In this document: positions 1 to 7,765 of the stretch, piece by piece | Position numbering within the stretch: the stretch's first letter is position 1 | How the letters are laid out: every line of letters starts with the position of its first letter | Assembly: GCA_020216625.1 (NCBI GenBank) | Contig: JAIUYB010000027.1 | Location: forward strand, 1 to 11,975 | Source of the DNA: Desulfarculus sp. | GTDB lineage: Bacteria > Desulfobacterota > Desulfarculia > Desulfarculales > Desulfarculaceae | DNA: 11,975 bases | Reading direction: 5' to 3' | Notes under the pieces: generated by a model | Databases searched by the model: none | Seen by the model: the letters and a program-made list of their open reading frames with translations, nothing else | What the model was told of the DNA's origin: nothing | Translations under genes and position numbers: made by a program

Positions 1-1447
1 CCTCGGCCACCACCGCGAAGCCGGCTCCGGCCGACCCGGCCCGGGCCGCCTCCACCGCGGCGTTCAGGGCCAGCAGGTTGGTCTGGAAGGCGATCTCGTC
101 AATGGTCTTGACGATCTTGGCGCTCTGGGCGCTGGCCCGCTGGATCTGGGCCATGGCCTGACCCAGGCGTTCGGCCACCTGGCGGGCGCGCTCCATCTCC
201 GTCCCGGCCTGGCGGGATATTTCCTCGGCCAGGCCGGCGTGTTCGGCGCTGGCGCGGGTCATGGCCGCCATCTGCTCCAAGGTGGCGGCGGTCTGCTCCA
301 GGCTGGCGGCCTGTTCGCCGGCGCCCTCGGCCAAAGCCTGGCTGGCGTCGGCCATCATCGCGGCCGCGCCGCCCACCTCCCGGGCCCCTTGATCCAGACC
401 GTCCATCACCCGGCGCAGGGGCCGGGTAAGGCCGCGGCTGAGCAACAGGCTCAAAACCAGGCCCAGGGCCATGGCCACCGCCAACCCCGTCAGCACCAGG
501 CGCGTGGCGTTGGCCAAGCGCCCGCTGGTCTCTCTGGTCAGCCGGCCGATGCCCGCCAGGCCGGCGTCGGCGGTGCGGGTGGTCAGGGCGATCATGCCCT
601 GGGACAGGATCTCGCGCTTTTGGCGCAAATCCTCCAGGGCCAGCCAATTCTCCACCCAGGCCGCCAGGAGAGACTGGTATTGCTCGGCCGCCGAGCGACT
701 GCCGGCCACCTGGGCCATCAAGGCCGGCTCGGTGCGGCAGAGGCTGACCAGCTCGTCGAACAGCTCGCGCATGGCGGTCAGGTCCGCGTCCACCTTGGCC
801 ATCAGGTCCTGGTCATGGCTGGTCTGGGCCTGCCGGCTTTTGAGCAGGGCCGCGTTGCCGGAGTGGATCACCTGGTTCATGGCCTGGATGCGCTTCTGCC
901 GCCACATCAGCTTGTCGGCCGCCTGGCCCTCGGCGATGTCCCGGGCCAGGGCCTGGGCCTGGGCGGCCAGGAAGGCGTGGGCGTTATCGGTGAACCGGGC
1001 CTGGGCCGCGCCCATCATGGCCAGGTAGTTGGCGTTCTCCTCGGACTTGTCTTTGGTCTGGTCGATGAGCTGGCGATACTCGCCGGCCTGGTCCCTGGCC
1101 GCTTGGGCGGCCACGCCCAGCTCGCCCAGCTCCGGGAAGCGCTCCGCCAGTTGGGCGGCCTCGTCCGCGTGCTCCTCCAGGCCCCGAAGATTCTCCAGGC
1201 CCTTTTCCAGCAGGGCGGCGTCACCGGTCATGGCGTAACCGCGCACCTCGAAGATGGTCCGGGACCAATTGCGCTCCAGATGACTGGCCACCTCCACCTG
1301 GGGGGTGTAGGCCCGCTCCAGGGTTTCCTGCAGACCGCGCACCGCGTTCATTCGCCAGACCGCCAGCCCGCCCAGGGCCAGAGTCAGAAGGGTCAGCAGC
1401 CCGAAGGCGAGCCGCATCTTGCTGGAGAGCTTCAGGGTCAAAGGCAT
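1..1447 (-). CDS. Methyl-accepting chemotaxis protein (3' end outside window)
   Basis: Transmembrane chemoreceptor that senses a periplasmic signal and controls a CheA/CheW array. The minus-strand frame is open from the ATG at 1447 to the window edge (482 codons), with no stop. An AGGAGG ribosome site lies 7 nt upstream of that ATG. TM1 is at about residues 10-31 and TM2 at about 313-338. The periplasmic part between them is about 280 residues, longer than a simple four-helix bundle; its [11 protein letters not shown] stretch resembles helical bimodular (HBM) sensors, which is an inference. A short HAMP-like segment and a long coiled coil follow, then the conserved hairpin tip ([20 protein letters not shown], about residues 447-466). 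The trimer-contact and CheA/CheW-contact residues there look intact. The adaptation-helix C-terminus and any CheR/CheB tether pentapeptide are beyond the edge. The gene starts 61 nt after the c-di-GMP gene on the same strand with no clear terminator between, so co-transcription is possible. The ligand cannot be told. Confidence 0.95.
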   Translation of the reverse strand, partial: MPLTLKLSSKMRLAFGLLTLLTLALGGLAVWRMNAVRGLQETLERAYTPQVEVASHLERNWSRTIFEVRGYAMTGDAALLEKGLENLRGLEEHADEAAQLAERFPELGELGVAAQAARDQAGEYRQLIDQTKDKSEENANYLAMMGAAQARFTDNAHAFLAAQAQALARDIAEGQAADKLMWRQKRIQAMNQVIHSGNAALLKSRQAQTSHDQDLMAKVDADLTAMRELFDELVSLCRTEPALMAQVAGSRSAAEQYQSLLAAWVENWLALEDLRQKREILSQGMIALTTRTADAGLAGIGRLTRETSGRLANATRLVLTGLAVAMALGLVLSLLLSRGLTRPLRRVMDGLDQGAREVGGAAAMMADASQALAEGAGEQAASLEQTAATLEQMAAMTRASAEHAGLAEEISRQAGTEMERARQVAERLGQAMAQIQRASAQSAKIVKTIDEIAFQTNLLALNAAVEAARAGSAGAGFAVVAE

Positions 1448-1508
1448 GGGGCATCCTCCTGGTCGCGGGCGGGCGGGGCGGACCGCGCCGAACGCCTGGG
1501 GGGGTTGG

Positions 1509-3878
1509 TCAGCGTGGGTTGTGGTCCCGGGGCGGGGCCGGACAGGCGGCCGGGGCCTGATCGCCCAGGGGCAGTCTTCGGTCGCGCACGTAGACATTGC
1601 CGGGCAGGGACTTGGCGTAGCGCTTGACCTCGGCCGCGCGCTGGCTGATCTGGCCCAGGTCGCAGCGACCCAGGCAGTCGACGATGGCCATGGAGACCGA
1701 GATGAGGGGGAACTGGCCGGGGTTGCCGTTGCGGTCCTTGCCCTGGACATAACCGCGTTGACGATCCTCCAGGGAGTAGCAGTGGGGCACCAGCCGGGCG
1801 AAGCAGCGCGTCACCGCCCGGCAGACCCGCTCGGCCCGCTCCGGGGTGGTGATGACCACGAAGTCGTCGCCGCCCACGTGGCCCACGAAGGCGTCGGGCC
1901 CGCCGTGGCGGCGCAGGGCCCAGACCAGGATCCGGCCCATCAAGAGGATCACCTTGTCGCCGGCCTCGAAGCCGTAGGTGTCGTTGTAGACCTTGAAGTG
2001 ATCGAGGTCCACGTAGACGAAGGCCGTGGCGGAAGCACCGGAGCAACGCGATTCGATCTCCTGCTCCAGGGCCACGTTGCCCGGCAGGCCGGTCAGGGGG
2101 CTCATGCCCCGGGCCATCTCCACCTGGACCCGGGCCAGGGCGTCCAGCATCTTCTGCACGCTGACGATGCCGGTCAGATAGCCGTCCTCGGTGACGATGA
2201 TGTGGTCGTAGAGCTTGAAGCGGTCGCGGTTCATGGCCGTCTTGGCCACCTGCTCCACCGGCGAGGAGCCCTCCACGATCAAAGGCGTCGCGTCCATCAC
2301 CCGGCTGACCGAGCGCTCCCAATACAGCGCGGTGCCGTAGTAGGTGCCCAACTGGCGGTCCAGGGCGTGGCTCATCACCAGACCCACCGGCTTGCCCCGG
2401 TCCACCACCACCAGCCCGGAGATGGGCTGATTGTCCAGCATCCGCTTGACCTCGCGGGTGCGGGCTTCGGTGGAGACCTGATGGGCCGGCTCCACCAGCT
2501 CGCGCACCGGGATCGAGCAGGCCCACTCCTTCTTGGCCCCGCCCCGGATGCTGCGCTTCAAGGGCAGGTTGGCGCGCGGCTGGGGTTTGGGCGCGGCCGG
2601 CCGGGCCAGGAAATAGCCCTGGCCATAGTGCACCCCCATGGCCACCAGGCTGGTCAGCTCGGTCTCGGTCTCGATGCCCTCGGCCACGATGGCGCAGCCG
2701 ATCTTGTCGGCGAAGGTCACCAGGGTCTCCACCAGGGCGCGTTGCACCGGATTGGCGTCGATGCCGTGGATCAGGCCCATGTCCACCTTGATGTAGTCCG
2801 GTCGGACCTTGGCGATGGAGCTCAGGCCGGAGTAGCCGGTGCCCACGTCGTCGATGGCCACCAGGTAACCCTGGGAGCGGTAGTGCTCCAGGGTGCGGTG
2901 AAACAGAGTGAAGTCCTTGATGGAGTGGCGTTCGGTGATCTCGAAGACCACGTTGTGGGGCCTGAGCCCGCAGCCGTCCAGCAGCCGCCGGGTCTCGCCG
3001 GAGCGGAAGTCCGGCGCGCCCATGGTCTGGGGGTGGATGTTCAAGAAGATCTTCTGCCCCGGCAAGAGCCCGCCCAGGCCGGCCAAGGCCTGTTCGCGGC
3101 AGGCCCGCTCCAGGCCGAACAAGGCCCCCACCTCCTCGGCGAAGTCAAAAAGCAGGCCCGGCGAGTGGAAATGGTCTCCCACCGGTCCGCGGGCCAAGGC
3201 CTCCCAGCCCAGGGTGTCGCCGGTGCGCAGATCCACGATGGGCTGGTAGACCGCCGACAACAGCGGCGTCTCCACCACCCGGCGGAAAGCCTGCATCAGG
3301 CCAAGTTTGTTGTAGTCCAGCTCCCCGGCCGCCACCTGGCGGGCGTCGCACAGGGCGTTGTAGAGCAGAGTCTCCAGCCCTCGGCCGGGCTCGGCCGGCA
3401 ACCAGGCGCAGCCCACGTCCACCATCAGATCCTGGCCGGTGAGCTGCACCGCGGTGGTGCCCAACTGGGTGCGCAGGGCCAGGCGCAGGCGCAGGCCCAG
3501 GTCCAGCAGGTGCTCCTGGTCTTGGTTGCCATTGGCGAACAGGATCATGAAGCTGGAGGGGTCCACCCGCTCGATGATCTGCAACCGCTGGGGATGGAGC
3601 AGCTGGGGGGTGATCCGGCGCAGGAGGTTCTCCACCGCCTCGGCCACCTCCCCGGCCAGTTGCTGGCCATACAGGCGCACGAACAAAGGAAAGGCCGCCA
3701 GGTTTACCCACAACAGGCCCACGCCCGCCCCCTGGGCCAAGCGGGCTTCCAGTTGGCCGCGCAAGGGGGCGCGCAGGCAGGCGAAGGCGGGCAGTTCCTC
3801 GGCCCGCGGGCGCAGGATGGGGTTGGTGATCATCGATCGCGGATGGGCCAGGGGGGCCTGGCTGAGTGCTTCGGGCAT
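1509..3878 (-). CDS. c-di-GMP turnover protein: degenerate GGDEF, EAL, CBS pair, GGDDF
   Basis: Large cytoplasmic second-messenger protein of about 789 residues; no membrane segment or signal peptide is seen. Order of parts: residues about 50-185, a GGDEF-fold-like region whose signature is lost ([11 protein letters not shown] stands where RxGGDEF would be). Residues about 205-430, an EAL phosphodiesterase domain with EAL (226-228), N280, E313, D343/D344, K364, E400 and Q420 all present, so hydrolysis of c-di-GMP is likely. Residues about 455-585, a pair of CBS modules, which in other proteins bind adenine nucleotides. Residues about 590-770, a GGDEF domain with [10 protein letters not shown] and a GGDDF signature (669-673); no RxxD inhibitory site is visible. 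The Asp-for-Glu signature leaves cyclase activity open. Start: the frame stays open to a GTG at 3971, but the extra residues look non-coding. ATG 3878 has a weak GGTGG site; ATG 3833 has none but lies closest to the conserved part. Neighbours: downstream of phoU, upstream of the chemoreceptor. Confidence 0.92.
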   Translation of the reverse strand: MPEALSQAPLAHPRSMITNPILRPRAEELPAFACLRAPLRGQLEARLAQGAGVGLLWVNLAAFPLFVRLYGQQLAGEVAEAVENLLRRITPQLLHPQRLQIIERVDPSSFMILFANGNQDQEHLLDLGLRLRLALRTQLGTTAVQLTGQDLMVDVGCAWLPAEPGRGLETLLYNALCDARQVAAGELDYNKLGLMQAFRRVVETPLLSAVYQPIVDLRTGDTLGWEALARGPVGDHFHSPGLLFDFAEEVGALFGLERACREQALAGLGGLLPGQKIFLNIHPQTMGAPDFRSGETRRLLDGCGLRPHNVVFEITERHSIKDFTLFHRTLEHYRSQGYLVAIDDVGTGYSGLSSIAKVRPDYIKVDMGLIHGIDANPVQRALVETLVTFADKIGCAIVAEGIETETELTSLVAMGVHYGQGYFLARPAAPKPQPRANLPLKRSIRGGAKKEWACSIPVRELVEPAHQVSTEARTREVKRMLDNQPISGLVVVDRGKPVGLVMSHALDRQLGTYYGTALYWERSVSRVMDATPLIVEGSSPVEQVAKTAMNRDRFKLYDHIIVTEDGYLTGIVSVQKMLDALARVQVEMARGMSPLTGLPGNVALEQEIESRCSGASATAFVYVDLDHFKVYNDTYGFEAGDKVILLMGRILVWALRRHGGPDAFVGHVGGDDFVVITTPERAERVCRAVTRCFARLVPHCYSLEDRQRGYVQGKDRNGNPGQFPLISVSMAIVDCLGRCDLGQISQRAAEVKRYAKSLPGNVYVRDRRLPLGDQAPAACPAPPRDHNPR

Positions 3879-3944
3879 CAAGCACCACCAAGAACAAGCC
3901 CGCGCGGGGTGGGCCGCGAAGCGGGGGATTGACCAAGAAGGGTT

Positions 3945-3960
3945 CGACCCGCAGGGGTCG
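3945..3960 (-). other. Small hairpin in the leader of the c-di-GMP gene
   Basis: A perfect 6-bp inverted repeat, CGACCC and GGGTCG, with a 4-nt loop. It lies 67 nt upstream of the favoured ATG at 3878, between that ATG and the larger foldable element at 3999-4075. No T-run follows it on the minus strand, so it is not a classic terminator. It could be part of an RNA leader or chance in GC-rich DNA. Confidence 0.25.
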
Positions 3961-3998
3961 TCATTCGCCACGAGGCAATAGATATCAGCCCTCGGTGA

Positions 3999-4075
3999 CG
4001 ATCGGATGGCGAGGCCATGAAGCTTGGGTTAAGCGGTGTGGGCTAACTCGCCGTGGGTTGGCGATCACCCGATCG
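3999..4075 (-). ncRNA. Candidate cloverleaf-like structured RNA leader
   Basis: Seventy-seven non-coding bases that can form a closed multibranch fold. A 7-bp stem, CGATCGG (3999-4005) with CCGATCG (4069-4075), encloses three hairpins: ATGGC/GCCAT (4006-4018, 3-nt loop); GTTA-GC/GCTAAC (4028-4047, one bulged A, 7-nt loop); and TCGCC/GGCGA (4048-4064, 7-nt loop). The first hairpin abuts the closing stem and the last two abut each other, which would allow stacking. The strand is assigned minus because the c-di-GMP gene lies about 120 nt downstream in that direction; the inverted repeats alone do not fix the strand. No known riboswitch consensus was recognised and tRNA landmarks are missing. Chance pairing remains possible, hence low confidence. 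Confidence 0.3.
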
Positions 4076-4094
4076 GCGATGGGACGCACAGGCG

Positions 4095-4124
4095 GCCTTG
4101 GGGCCGCGCGGCAGGTTCCAAGGC
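4095..4124 (-). terminator. Possible terminator or 3' hairpin after phoU
   Basis: Inverted repeat GCCTTGG/CCAAGGC, 7 bp extendable by two G-U pairs, with a GC-rich loop, about 26-55 nt past the phoU stop. There is no T-tract, so it may stabilise the 3' end or cause only partial termination. A second hairpin closer to the gene, GGCCGG/CCGGCC (4134-4150, 5-nt loop), touches the phoU stop codon and also lacks a T-tract. Confidence 0.3.
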
Positions 4125-4149
4125 GGGGCCCAGGGCCGGTCCAGCCGGC

Positions 4150-4836
4150 CTAGCGCGGGCCCGCCCCGGCCTCGGCGGGGTTCTGGTGGCGGATGATGCG
4201 CCCCTCCACCAGGTAGACCACCTCCTCGGCGATGTTGGTGGCCTCGTCGCCCAGGCGCTCCAGGTGGCGGCTGGCCAGGATGAACTCCACCCCGCGCCGG
4301 ATCAGGCGGCGCTCGGCCGTCATCCAGCCGATCATCTCCTCCAGGAAGGAGCGGTTGAGGCTGTCCAGGTCGTCGTCGCGACGCAGGACGTGGGTGGCCA
4401 GGCGCACCGACTCCTGCACGAAGGCGTCCAGGCAATCGCGGGTCATCTCGCGGGCGATGTCGGCCATGTGCAGCAGGGTGCCCGGCACCTCGGTGGGCGA
4501 GAGCTCCTCGATGGCCATGGCCCGCTGGGCCAGGTTCACCGCCTGGTCGCCCATGCGCTCCAGGTAGGCGCAGATCTTGATCACCGCCGCCAAAAAGCGC
4601 AGGTCCACCGCCACCGGCTGCTGGGTGGCCAGCAGGGTGATGCAACGCTCCTCGATGTTGTTCTGCATCAAGTCGATGCGCCGGTCGCCACGCACCACCG
4701 CCCGCGCCAACTCCAGGTCGCGGCGGGCCAGGGCGGTGGTGGCGTCGTGGATGGCCTCCTCCACCAGACCGGCCATCTTGAGGAGCTCCTCCTTGACCTG
4801 CTGCATCTGGCGGTGAAAGTAGGAAACCGTGTTCAT
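4150..4836 (-). CDS. phoU: Phosphate transport system regulator PhoU
   Basis: Cytoplasmic all-helical regulator of 228 residues, the usual family length. It couples the Pst transporter to the PhoR sensor kinase and keeps the Pho regulon off when phosphate is plentiful. Two repeated three-helix bundles are visible, each with the family metal-binding signature: ERMGD at 93-97 and ERLGDEATNIAE at 193-204. The start at ATG 4836 follows the pstB stop by 31 nt, with GAGGA 10 nt upstream of the start. It is the last gene of the pstCAB-phoU unit, the common arrangement. The C-terminal tail (QNPAEAGAGPR) is poorly conserved. Identification is secure from the motifs and the operon context. Confidence 0.97.
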   Translation of the reverse strand: MNTVSYFHRQMQQVKEELLKMAGLVEEAIHDATTALARRDLELARAVVRGDRRIDLMQNNIEERCITLLATQQPVAVDLRFLAAVIKICAYLERMGDQAVNLAQRAMAIEELSPTEVPGTLLHMADIAREMTRDCLDAFVQESVRLATHVLRRDDDLDSLNRSFLEEMIGWMTAERRLIRRGVEFILASRHLERLGDEATNIAEEVVYLVEGRIIRHQNPAEAGAGPR

Positions 4837-4867
4837 GTGATCGTCAGTCCTCGGGGGTGGTGGCGGC

Positions 4868-5635
4868 CTAGCCGAAGCGGCCGGTGATGTAGTGCTCGGT
4901 TTGTTCCTTGCGCGGCCGGGTGAAGATCTCCTCGGTGGGGCCCATCTCCACCAGCCGGCCCATGTAGAAGAAGGCGGTCTCGTCGGAGACGCGGGCCGCC
5001 TGCTGCATGTTGTGGGTGACGATGATGACAGTGTAGTTGCGCTTGAGCTCCTTGACCAGCTCTTCGATGCGGGCGGTGGCGATGGGGTCCAGGGCGCTGG
5101 TGGGCTCGTCCATCAAAAGCACCTCCGGCTCCATGGCCACCGCGCGGGCGATGCACAGGCGTTGCTGCTGCCCGCCAGAGAGCCCCAAGGCCGATTGGTG
5201 CAGGATGTCCTTGACCTCGTCCCAGATGGCCGCCGCCTTCAGGCTGCGCTCCACCAGCTCGTCCAGCTTGGCGCGGTCGCGCAGGCCGTGCAGGCGCGGA
5301 CCGTAGGCCACGTTGTTGTAGATGGACTTGGGGAAGGGGTTTGGCTTCTGGAAGACCATGCCGATGCGCCGGCGCACGTGCACCGGGTCCACTTCGGGTC
5401 CGTAGAGGTTCACCCCCTCGAAGATCACCTTGCCCTCCACCCGGGTGCCGGCGATCAGGTCGTTCATGCGGTTCAAGAGCCGCAGAAAGGTGGACTTGCC
5501 GCAGCCGGAGGGACCGATCAGGGCGGTCACCTGGCTGCGCACCACTTTCAGGTTGATGTTGGTCAGGGCCTGGGACTCGCCGTAATAGAAGTTCAGGTCC
5601 TCTACCGAGATGATGGGCTCGGGGGCGTCTACCAT
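4868..5635 (-). CDS. pstB: Phosphate ABC transporter ATP-binding protein PstB
   Basis: ATPase subunit (255 residues, normal length) that powers PstCA-mediated phosphate import at the inner membrane. All ABC motifs are intact: Walker [10 protein letters not shown] (41-49), Q-loop Q96 in the PstB-typical [14 protein letters not shown], signature LSGGQ (152-156), Walker B LLMDE (173-177) and H-loop H208. The FQKPNPFP stretch and the Asn-rich loop after Walker A (LLNRMNDL) separate PstB from other ABC importer ATPases. Its ATG lies inside the end of pstA (7-nt overlap), with AGGA about 7 nt upstream, so translation is probably coupled. Confidence 0.98.
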   Translation of the reverse strand: MVDAPEPIISVEDLNFYYGESQALTNINLKVVRSQVTALIGPSGCGKSTFLRLLNRMNDLIAGTRVEGKVIFEGVNLYGPEVDPVHVRRRIGMVFQKPNPFPKSIYNNVAYGPRLHGLRDRAKLDELVERSLKAAAIWDEVKDILHQSALGLSGGQQQRLCIARAVAMEPEVLLMDEPTSALDPIATARIEELVKELKRNYTVIIVTHNMQQAARVSDETAFFYMGRLVEMGPTEEIFTRPRKEQTEHYITGRFG

Positions 5636-6498
5636 TTCTTGGTCCTGCGCATCCGGGTGCGGGTGATGATGGCCACCAGGCTCAATCCCAGCACCAGGCT
5701 GATGAGCACCAGCACCGTGCCGTACTGCAACGGCCGGGTCTGGGCGATGTGGGTGCCGGCGGTGGCCAGAACGTAGATGTGGTAGGGCAGGGCCATCACC
5801 TGGCTAAAGACGCTGTCGGGCAGATAGAGGGTGTAGAAGGTGGCGGCGGTGAACATGATGGGCGCGGTCTCGCCGGCGGCGCGGCCGATGCCCAGGATGC
5901 TGCCGGTAAGGATGCCGGGCAGGGCGGCCGGCAGGACCACCTTGCGGATGGTCTGCCAGCGGGTGGCTCCCAGGGCCAGGGACGCCTCGCGGAAGGTGCT
6001 AGGCACCTGCCGGAGAGCCTCCTCGCTGGCCCCGATGACCGTGGGCAGGATCAACAAGCCCAGGGTCAGCGAGCCGGCCATGATGCTCACCCCCATGCCG
6101 AAGAAAACCACGAAGAGACCCAGGCCAAACAGACCGAAGACCACCGAGGGCACCCCGGCCAGGTTCTGGATGCCCAGGCGCACGATCCTGAGCACCCGGC
6201 CCTCGCTGGCGTATTCGCTCAGGTAGATGCTGGCCGCCACCCCCAGGGGCAGGGCCACCAGGATCGCGCCCAAGGTCAGATAGATGGTGCCCATGATGGC
6301 CGGGAAGATGCCGCCCTCGGTCATGGAGTTCCGGGGCGGCTGGCTGATGAACTCCCAGCTCAGGGCCCCGAGGCCATGGATCAGCACGAAGAGCAGGATG
6401 CCCCCCAGGGACAACAGCACCAGAAGCATGGCCAGGCGAAAGACCATGAAGGCCAGGGCCTCGCGCATCTTGCGGGCGGACAGGGAATGCCAGCTCAT
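5629..6498 (-). CDS. pstA: Phosphate ABC transporter permease PstA
   Basis: Inner-membrane permease of 289 residues forming the phosphate channel with PstC. About six hydrophobic segments are visible, the first at about residues 20-42. The cytoplasmic EAA loop that docks on PstB is at about 171-190 ([20 protein letters not shown]), followed by the PstA-typical [16 protein letters not shown]. The frame stays open upstream to 7071, but those residues are pstC read in the wrong frame. The start at ATG 6498 forms an ATGA overlap with the pstC stop and begins [10 protein letters not shown] before TM1. AAGGGAG lies about 10 nt upstream. The stop overlaps the pstB start by 7 nt. Confidence 0.97.
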   Translation of the reverse strand: MSWHSLSARKMREALAFMVFRLAMLLVLLSLGGILLFVLIHGLGALSWEFISQPPRNSMTEGGIFPAIMGTIYLTLGAILVALPLGVAASIYLSEYASEGRVLRIVRLGIQNLAGVPSVVFGLFGLGLFVVFFGMGVSIMAGSLTLGLLILPTVIGASEEALRQVPSTFREASLALGATRWQTIRKVVLPAALPGILTGSILGIGRAAGETAPIMFTAATFYTLYLPDSVFSQVMALPYHIYVLATAGTHIAQTRPLQYGTVLVLISLVLGLSLVAIITRTRMRRTKKW

Positions 6499-7496
6499 AG
6501 GGTGGCGGCTCCCTTCTGCTGGAACCGGCTGCTGATCCAGGCCGCCACCAGGTTGAAGCCCAGGGTCAGGAGGAACAGCACGATGCCGATGGCGAACAGG
6601 GCATAGTAGTGCTCGGAGCCAAAAGGGGTCTCGCCCATCTCCGCGGCGATGGTGGCGGGCATGGGGCGCACCGAGTCGAAGATGCTGGTGGGTATCTGGG
6701 CCGCGCCGCCGGCCACCATCAGCACCACCATGGTCTCGCCCATGGCCCGGCTCATGCCCAGGATCACCGCGGTGCCCACCCCGGAGAGCGCCCCAGGCAG
6801 CAGCACCCGGGTCAGCGTCTCCCAGCGGGTGGCCCCCAGGGCCAGGGAGGCCTCCATCAGATCCCGCGGCACGGCGTAGAGCGCGTCCTCGCTGATGCTG
6901 GTGATGGTGGGGATGGCCATCAGGGCCAGCATGAGTGAGGCGTTGAGGATGTTGAGCCCGGTGGGTATGTCCCACAGTTCCTGCATCAGGGGGGCGATGA
7001 CCACCATGCCCACGAAGCCCAGCACCACCGAGGGCAGGCTGGCCAACAGCTCCACCCCGGGCTTGACCCACTCGCGCACCCGGGGGTTGGCCACCTCGGC
7101 CAGGTACAAGGCCGCGCCCACCCCCAGGGGCACCGCGATCAGGCTGCTGACCAGGGTCACGCTCATGGAGCCCAAGATCAGGGGGCCGATGCCGAAGTCG
7201 GGCGGGTCATAGGTGGGATACCAGGCGGTGCCGAGGATGAAATCCGACAACGAGACCGTCTTGAACAGGTACGCGCCCTCGCGGAACAGAAACATGATGA
7301 TCAGGGCCATCACCACCACCGAGAACAGGCCAGCGGCGGTGAAGACGATCCGGATCCAGGTCTCGCGGTCGCGGGAGCGGGCGCGGATGGGTTTGCGCGC
7401 CGGAGGGCTGGTCGTGGCCATCCCCTTGGCCGCCCCGGCAGCCGGGGTGGACAGCGGCTGGGCCGCGACGCTTTGGACTTGATTGATGGTGCTCAT
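6495..7496 (-). CDS. pstC: Phosphate ABC transporter permease PstC
   Basis: Inner-membrane permease partner of PstA, 333 residues. A roughly 48-residue Pro/Ala/Arg-rich cytoplasmic N-terminus precedes TM1 (about 49-71). Then come the conserved WYPTYDPPDFGIGPLILGS loop, the LPSVVLGFVG segment, and the EAA loop at about 215-234 ([20 protein letters not shown]), followed by GMSRAMGETM. These features separate PstC from PstA. The frame extends to 7571, but ATG 7496 has GGGAGAG just upstream while the upstream ATG has no convincing site, so 7496 is preferred; the N-terminus is the only uncertain part. It is the first gene of the pstCAB-phoU unit, with about 200 nt of leader and a Pho-box-like repeat upstream. 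Confidence 0.96.
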   Translation of the reverse strand: MSTINQVQSVAAQPLSTPAAGAAKGMATTSPPARKPIRARSRDRETWIRIVFTAAGLFSVVVMALIIMFLFREGAYLFKTVSLSDFILGTAWYPTYDPPDFGIGPLILGSMSVTLVSSLIAVPLGVGAALYLAEVANPRVREWVKPGVELLASLPSVVLGFVGMVVIAPLMQELWDIPTGLNILNASLMLALMAIPTITSISEDALYAVPRDLMEASLALGATRWETLTRVLLPGALSGVGTAVILGMSRAMGETMVVLMVAGGAAQIPTSIFDSVRPMPATIAAEMGETPFGSEHYYALFAIGIVLFLLTLGFNLVAAWISSRFQQKGAATL

Positions 7497-7695
7497 CTCT
7501 CTCCCGATGGCTGTGACGCCAACCTCGTCGTCTTTCCGCGCCGCCGCGGATGGCCGGGACTGGGTCGTCATCGGCTTCGGGCCGGGGAGGGGCTGGGCAT
7601 CGCCGTTTCCCGTGAATCGCTCGGGTTCATTTTCATTGCAGCACGAAGCCTGGCCAAATTCTAGGGGTCAATTGCGTACCTGGAGCGGCGGCCTT

Positions 7696-7713
7696 GTTAC
7701 AAGTATGTGACAA
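7696..7713 (-). promoter_or_regulatory. Pho-box-like direct repeat upstream of pstC
   Basis: On the minus strand TTGTCAC, four bases ATAC, then TTGTAAC: two seven-base half-sites starting exactly 11 bp apart, the spacing used by PhoB-type activators. It is about 200 nt upstream of the pstC ATG. The first half-site overlaps the T-run of the porin terminator. No good -10 is seen at the usual distance after it. A TAGAAT further downstream (about 7660) is a possible -10, but the geometry is not standard. Confidence 0.45.
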
Positions 7714-7745
7714 AACCGCCGCCCCGGAGTTTCCCGGGACGGCGG
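7712..7745 (-). terminator. Intrinsic terminator of the porin gene
   Basis: A 12-bp stem with one T-G pair (7716-7727 with 7734-7745), a 6-nt loop, and TTTT directly after it on the minus strand. It begins about 20 nt past the porin stop codon. This closes the pstS-porin transcription unit before pstC and implies that pstC has its own promoter or depends on readthrough. Confidence 0.85.
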
Positions 7746-7765
7746 CTGGAAGGCGGAGGACGAAA

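Noticed and set aside
1498..1504. Seven-G run as a phase-variable tract
   Set aside because: It lies just past the stop of the EAL/GGDEF gene and not within a reading frame or a recognisable promoter.
239..1627. Plus-strand open frame of 462 codons opposite the chemoreceptor
   Set aside because: Shadow of the chemoreceptor frame, which continues to the window edge with conserved motifs.
1419..3932. Plus-strand open frame of 837 codons opposite the EAL/GGDEF gene
   Set aside because: Antisense shadow; low-complexity H/Q/G/A-rich translation, while the minus strand encodes intact EAL and GGDDF domains.
4028..4047. Integron attC site, because GTTAAGC fits the GTTRRRY core
   Set aside because: The partner RYYYAAC core is not in the right order or spacing, and there is no integrase or cassette structure nearby.
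3999..4075. Reading the cloverleaf as a tRNA gene
   Set aside because: The 7-bp stem and 7-nt loops resemble a tRNA, but there is no TTCRA-type T-loop, no D-loop GG, and four unpaired bases separate the last arm from the closing stem on the plus strand; the minus strand fails too.
5629..7071. A 480-residue pstA with a long N-terminal extension
   Set aside because: The extra residues are pstC read in another frame; the ATGA overlap at 6495-6498 gives a standard PstA length.
7497..7660. Sigma-54 promoter ahead of pstC (TGGCC...GC)
   Set aside because: The GG-to-GC spacing is off and the TTGC element is not intact.
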